Shown piece after piece: positions 61,268 to 64,000 of a stretch of 64,000 nt of DNA. Position 1 is the first letter of the stretch, and every line of letters begins with the position of its first letter. Position numbers and translations under genes: made by a program. Origin of the DNA: G965240365 sp965240365 (GTDB lineage Bacteria; Pseudomonadota; Gammaproteobacteria; Eutrophobiales; Eutrophobiaceae); the NCBI GenBank assembly GCA_965240365.1, contig OZ251218.1:2232001-2296000 (forward strand). Direction: 5' to 3'. Below the pieces are notes generated by a model. The model was not told the DNA's origin. It saw only the letters and a list, made by a program, of their open reading frames with translations, and did not search any database.

Positions 61268-62080
61268 TTATTTCAAATTCAGCACATCCCGCATGTCGAA
61301 CAGTCCCCTGTCCTTGCCGGCCAGCCATTTTGCGGCCTTGAGCGCGCCGTTGGCGAAGGTTTTTCTGGAAGACGCCTTGTGTGTTATTTCGACACGTTCG
61401 CCGTCCGCGGCAAACAGGACCGTGTGTTCGCCAACCATATCGCCCGCGCGGATGGTTTGAAAGCCGATGCTGCCGGGCTTTCTTTCTCCGCTTCCGGCCC
61501 GGTTATACTCGGCGCATTCGCTTAAATCGCGCCCCAGCGCCGCGGCCACCACTTCGCCCATGCGCAGGGCCGTGCCCGAGGGCGCGTCTTTTTTGTGGCG
61601 ATGGTGCGCTTCGATGATCTCGATGTCGGTGTCGGCGCCGATTGCCCTGGCCGTCATCTCCAGCAGTTTGAGGCAGAGGTTGACGCCGATGCTCATGTTC
61701 GGCGCATAAACGATGGCGATCTGGTCCGCGGCGGTCTCCAGCAGTTTATGGTCTTCCCGGCCGAGGCCGGTCGTGCCGATGACCATTTTTGTATTGGTGG
61801 CCACACACTTCTGAATATTGGCCGCAAATCCGGCGGCCAGGCTGAAATCAATCAGCACATCGACATTATCAGCGGCATTATCACCCAGCGCAGCAACACC
61901 CGTGACCGGCACGCCGAGCCTGCCTGTCCCGGCCAGTTCACCGGCGTCTCGCCCCGCCGCGGGTGATTTGTCGTGTTCAATCGCGGCGGTGACTTTAACG
62001 CCTTCTGTCTCGTGACAAAGCGCCAGGATGGTTCTGCCCATCCGGCCGGCCGCGCCGCATACTCCAATTTTGAGTGTCAT
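61268..62080 (-). CDS. dapB: 4-hydroxy-tetrahydrodipicolinate reductase
   Basis: 270-aa enzyme of lysine/diaminopimelate synthesis. The NAD(P) loop is GVCGAAGRMGRTI; other motifs are IDFSLAAGF, GTTGL, APNMSIGVNLCLKLLE and EIIEAHHRHKKDAPSGTAL with the catalytic His and Lys. It follows dnaJ on the same strand by about 34 bp, a common gammaproteobacterial linkage (dnaK-dnaJ-dapB). Confidence 0.96.
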   Translation of the reverse strand: MTLKIGVCGAAGRMGRTILALCHETEGVKVTAAIEHDKSPAAGRDAGELAGTGRLGVPVTGVAALGDNAADNVDVLIDFSLAAGFAANIQKCVATNTKMVIGTTGLGREDHKLLETAADQIAIVYAPNMSIGVNLCLKLLEMTARAIGADTDIEIIEAHHRHKKDAPSGTALRMGEVVAAALGRDLSECAEYNRAGSGERKPGSIGFQTIRAGDMVGEHTVLFAADGERVEITHKASSRKTFANGALKAAKWLAGKDRGLFDMRDVLNLK

Positions 62081-62114
62081 TTGTCTGTTTCCTCTCGCGC
62101 TACGAACAGCAAGG

Positions 62115-63256
62115 CTAACCGGTCATGGATTCAAAGAATTTTTTGACGCCGTCCAGCCATGAACTCGCCTGCGGGCTGTGCCGGGCGCCGCTTGATTGCA
62201 TGGTTTCATCAAATTGCCGCAGCAATTCTTTTTGTTTGTGATTGAGTTTAACCGGCGTCTCGACCACGACCCGGCAGAGCAGATCGCCTTTGGCCGAGTT
62301 GCGCACCGAGCGCACGCCTTTGGCGCGCAGGCGAAACATCTTGCCGCTCTGGGTTTCGGGCGGTATTTTCAGTTTCACCTTGCCGTTGAGCGTGGGCACT
62401 TCGAGTTCGCCGCCGAGCGCGGCCGCGACAAAGCTGATCGGCACATCGCAGTGCAGATCAGTCCCCTCGCGCGCGAAGATAGGGTGCGGCTTGACGTTGA
62501 TATGCACATACAGATCGCCGGCCGGGCCGTTATTTTCCCCGGCCTCGCCCTCGCCCGAGAGCCGGATGCGGTCGCCGTTATCCACGCCCTCCGGCACCTT
62601 GACGGAGATGGTCTTGCTGTCCTGCACCCGGCCCTGGCCCTGGCATGAGGCGCACGGGTCGCTGATAATCCTGCCCTGCCCGCGGCATTGCGGACAGGTT
62701 TGCTGCACCGAGAAAAAGCCCTGTTGCATACGCACCTGCCCATGCCCGTCGCAAGTCGGACAATTGGCGGGCGCGCTGGATTTGCCGGCCCCTGATCCGC
62801 GGCAACTGGCGCAGGCCGTCATCCTGGGGATGCGGATCTTGACGGTGGTCCCCGCGACCGCGTCTTCCAGCGAAAGCTCCAGGTTGTACGCAGGTCCGCG
62901 CCGCGGTAAACCCGGCTGCCGCCGCGGCCGCCACCGCCAAAGATGTCACCGAAGACGCTGTCAAAGATATCGCCCAGCCCCGCGCCCTGGCCAAAGCCGC
63001 CCTGCCCCGCGCCAACGCCGGCGCCGGCATCGACCCCGGCATGGCCGAATTGATCATAAGCGGCGCGCTTTTTTGCGTCGGAAAGCACATCGTAGGCCTC
63101 TTTGGCCTCCTTGAATCTTTCCTCGGCCCCGGCGTCGCCCTCGTTGCGATCAGGATGGTATTTCATGGCCAGCCGCCGGTACGCCTTTTTGAGGCCGGCC
63201 TCGTCGGTGTTTTTTGAAACACCGAGCACTTCGTAATAGTCTCGTTTATTTGCCAT
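62115..63256 (-). pseudogene. dnaJ: DnaJ co-chaperone, interrupted by a one-base frameshift
   Basis: The J domain starts MANKRDYYEVLGVSKNTDEA with HPD in KYHPDRNEG; a Gly-rich stretch and YRGADLR follow. The frame then breaks near 62888: the minus strand has CTGCGTACAACCTGGAG where family sequence needs CGT-TAC-AAC-CTG-GAG. One missing T would restore YNLELSLEDAVAGTTVKI and lead into the zinc-finger part (CASCRGSG, CPTCDGHG, CPQCRGQG, CASCQGQG) and C-terminal domain, all intact in the other frame. Because dnaJ is nearly universal, a sequencing or assembly error is a serious alternative to real loss. Confidence 0.9.
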
Positions 63257-63323
63257 GCCGTTAAGTTTTTTATGATCGCTTAAAAACGCGCCTGGTACCG
63301 ATGAAAACCGGCAACAAGATACG

Positions 63324-63360
63324 CACAAGCCCGGAGAAGATGAACATCCCCGGGCTTGTG
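63324..63360 (-). terminator. Hairpin between dnaK and dnaJ
   Basis: An 11-bp stem (CACAAGCCCGG/CCGGGCTTGTG) with a 15-base loop, 34 bp after the dnaK stop. There is no T run, so it may act as partial terminator or RNA-stability element that sets the dnaK:dnaJ ratio. Confidence 0.5.
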
Positions 63361-63394
63361 TCCATGCCACCGCGCTCGATCAAGGCGCCAGGCC

Positions 63395-64000
63395 TTATTT
63401 TTTATCGTCTTTGACTTCCTCAAATTCGGCATCGACCACGTCATCCTTGCCGGCCTCCGGCTGCGCTTCAGACGCCGCCTCCGGCCCGGCGTTGTCGGCG
63501 CCCTGTTGTTGGGCGTATGCCTTTTCGGCCAGCTTGCCGGCGACCTCGGTCAGCTTTGTGGTCTTTTCCGAGATGGCGTCTTTGTCATCGCCCTGCAATG
63601 CCGTTTCGAGATCGGCAATCGCGCTTTCGATGTCTTTTTTCTCCTGCTCCTCGGCCTTGTCTCCGAGTTCGGCCAGTGATTTTCTGGTCGCATGGATCAT
63701 ATTCTCCGCCGTATTGCGGGTCTCGACCAGTTCGCGCGCCTTGCGGTCTTCTTCGGCGTGGGCCTCGGCGTCCTGGATCATGGAATCGATCTCCTTGTCC
63801 GACAGGCCGCTGGACGCCTTGATGATGATGGACTGCTCCTTGCCGGTCGCCTTGTCTTTGGCGGAAACGTTCAATATGCCGTTGGCGTCTATGTTGAAGT
63901 TGACCTCGATTTGCGGCATGCCCCGCGGCGCGGGCGGTATGTCGCTCAGGTCGAACCGGCCCAGCGACTTGTTGCCCGTGGCCACTTCGCGCTCGCCCTG
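63395..64000 (-). CDS. dnaK: Chaperone DnaK, C-terminal part (5' end beyond window)
   Basis: The last 201 codons of Hsp70. The frame runs off the window edge at 64000 with QGEREVATGNKSLGRFDLSD, part of the substrate-binding beta domain. DIPPAPRGMPQIEVNFNIDA and GILNVSAKDKATGKEQSI follow, then the helical lid and the acidic tail (VVDAEFEEVKDDKK). The Gln/Ala-rich linker is normal. It precedes dnaJ and dapB in the same direction. Confidence 0.96.
   Translation of the reverse strand, partial: QGEREVATGNKSLGRFDLSDIPPAPRGMPQIEVNFNIDANGILNVSAKDKATGKEQSIIIKASSGLSDKEIDSMIQDAEAHAEEDRKARELVETRNTAENMIHATRKSLAELGDKAEEQEKKDIESAIADLETALQGDDKDAISEKTTKLTEVAGKLAEKAYAQQQGADNAGPEAASEAQPEAGKDDVVDAEFEEVKDDKK

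Overview
The window looks like part of a chromosome from a G+C-rich gammaproteobacterium. The main reason is the gene order amiC-mutL-miaA-hfq-hflX-hflK-hflC-(DUF2065)-hisZ-purA at 42.7-53.4 kb, which is typical of that class. Separate (not fused) nuoC and nuoD, a one-step squalene synthase with squalene-hopene cyclase, and hisZ fit a deep-branching or methanotroph-like gammaproteobacterium better than an enteric one. This placement is inference from gene content, not from a phylogeny.

Layout. 1-14.2 kb: NADH dehydrogenase (complex I) operon nuoB-nuoN, with nuoB cut by the window edge. 14.2-16.9 kb: a small retropepsin-like protease and an AbiE-type toxin-antitoxin pair with an evident operator/promoter. 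16.9-19.4 kb (minus strand): Sco protein, PCuAC copper chaperone, phosphatidylserine decarboxylase, truncated hemoglobin. 19.9-29.3 kb (minus): iron uptake, made of a Fur-box-preceded periplasmic protein-exbB-exbD-exbD-tonB operon, a DUF1640-like coiled-coil protein, a TonB-dependent receptor, fecR and fecI with a second Fur-like box. 29.9-38.0 kb (minus): hopanoid genes (squalene synthase, shc, hpnG, hpnN, a CDP-alcohol phosphatidyltransferase) with a HEPN/MNT toxin-antitoxin pair inserted between hpnG and hpnN. 38.4-42.4 kb: DUF5397 protein, GDP-fucose synthase, sugar transferase, chromate transporter. 42.7-55.3 kb: the conserved housekeeping block, ending with an MFS-acyltransferase fusion. 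55.4-61.0 kb: an accessory region with decayed toxin-antitoxin genes, a DUF5678-like/retropepsin pair, a 226-bp segmental duplication that destroyed a higB gene, and an A+T-rich 742-aa putative nuclease. 61.3-64 kb (minus): dapB, a frameshifted dnaJ and the 3' end of dnaK.

The most striking feature is the intergenic DNA. Almost every gap is filled with mosaics of dispersed inverted repeats (modules built around cattcccgc...gcgggaatg and attccagcgaaagctggaat). Superimposed on these is a 19-bp palindrome of the form CCTGCCTG-NNN-CAGGCAGG. Comparing repeat copies with and without it shows the palindrome sitting as a clean insertion in at least five places: one in a long repeat, one in an inverted-repeat module, two in one copy of a 165-bp MITE-like element and one in the other copy. 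It therefore behaves as a tiny mobile or copied element. Repeat elements also supply the stop codons or C-termini of several genes.

Functional links: complex I builds the proton gradient. ExbB/ExbD/TonB would couple that gradient to the outer-membrane receptor, whose expression is probably controlled by FecI/FecR and Fur. The hopanoid genes make and probably export or modify membrane triterpenoids.
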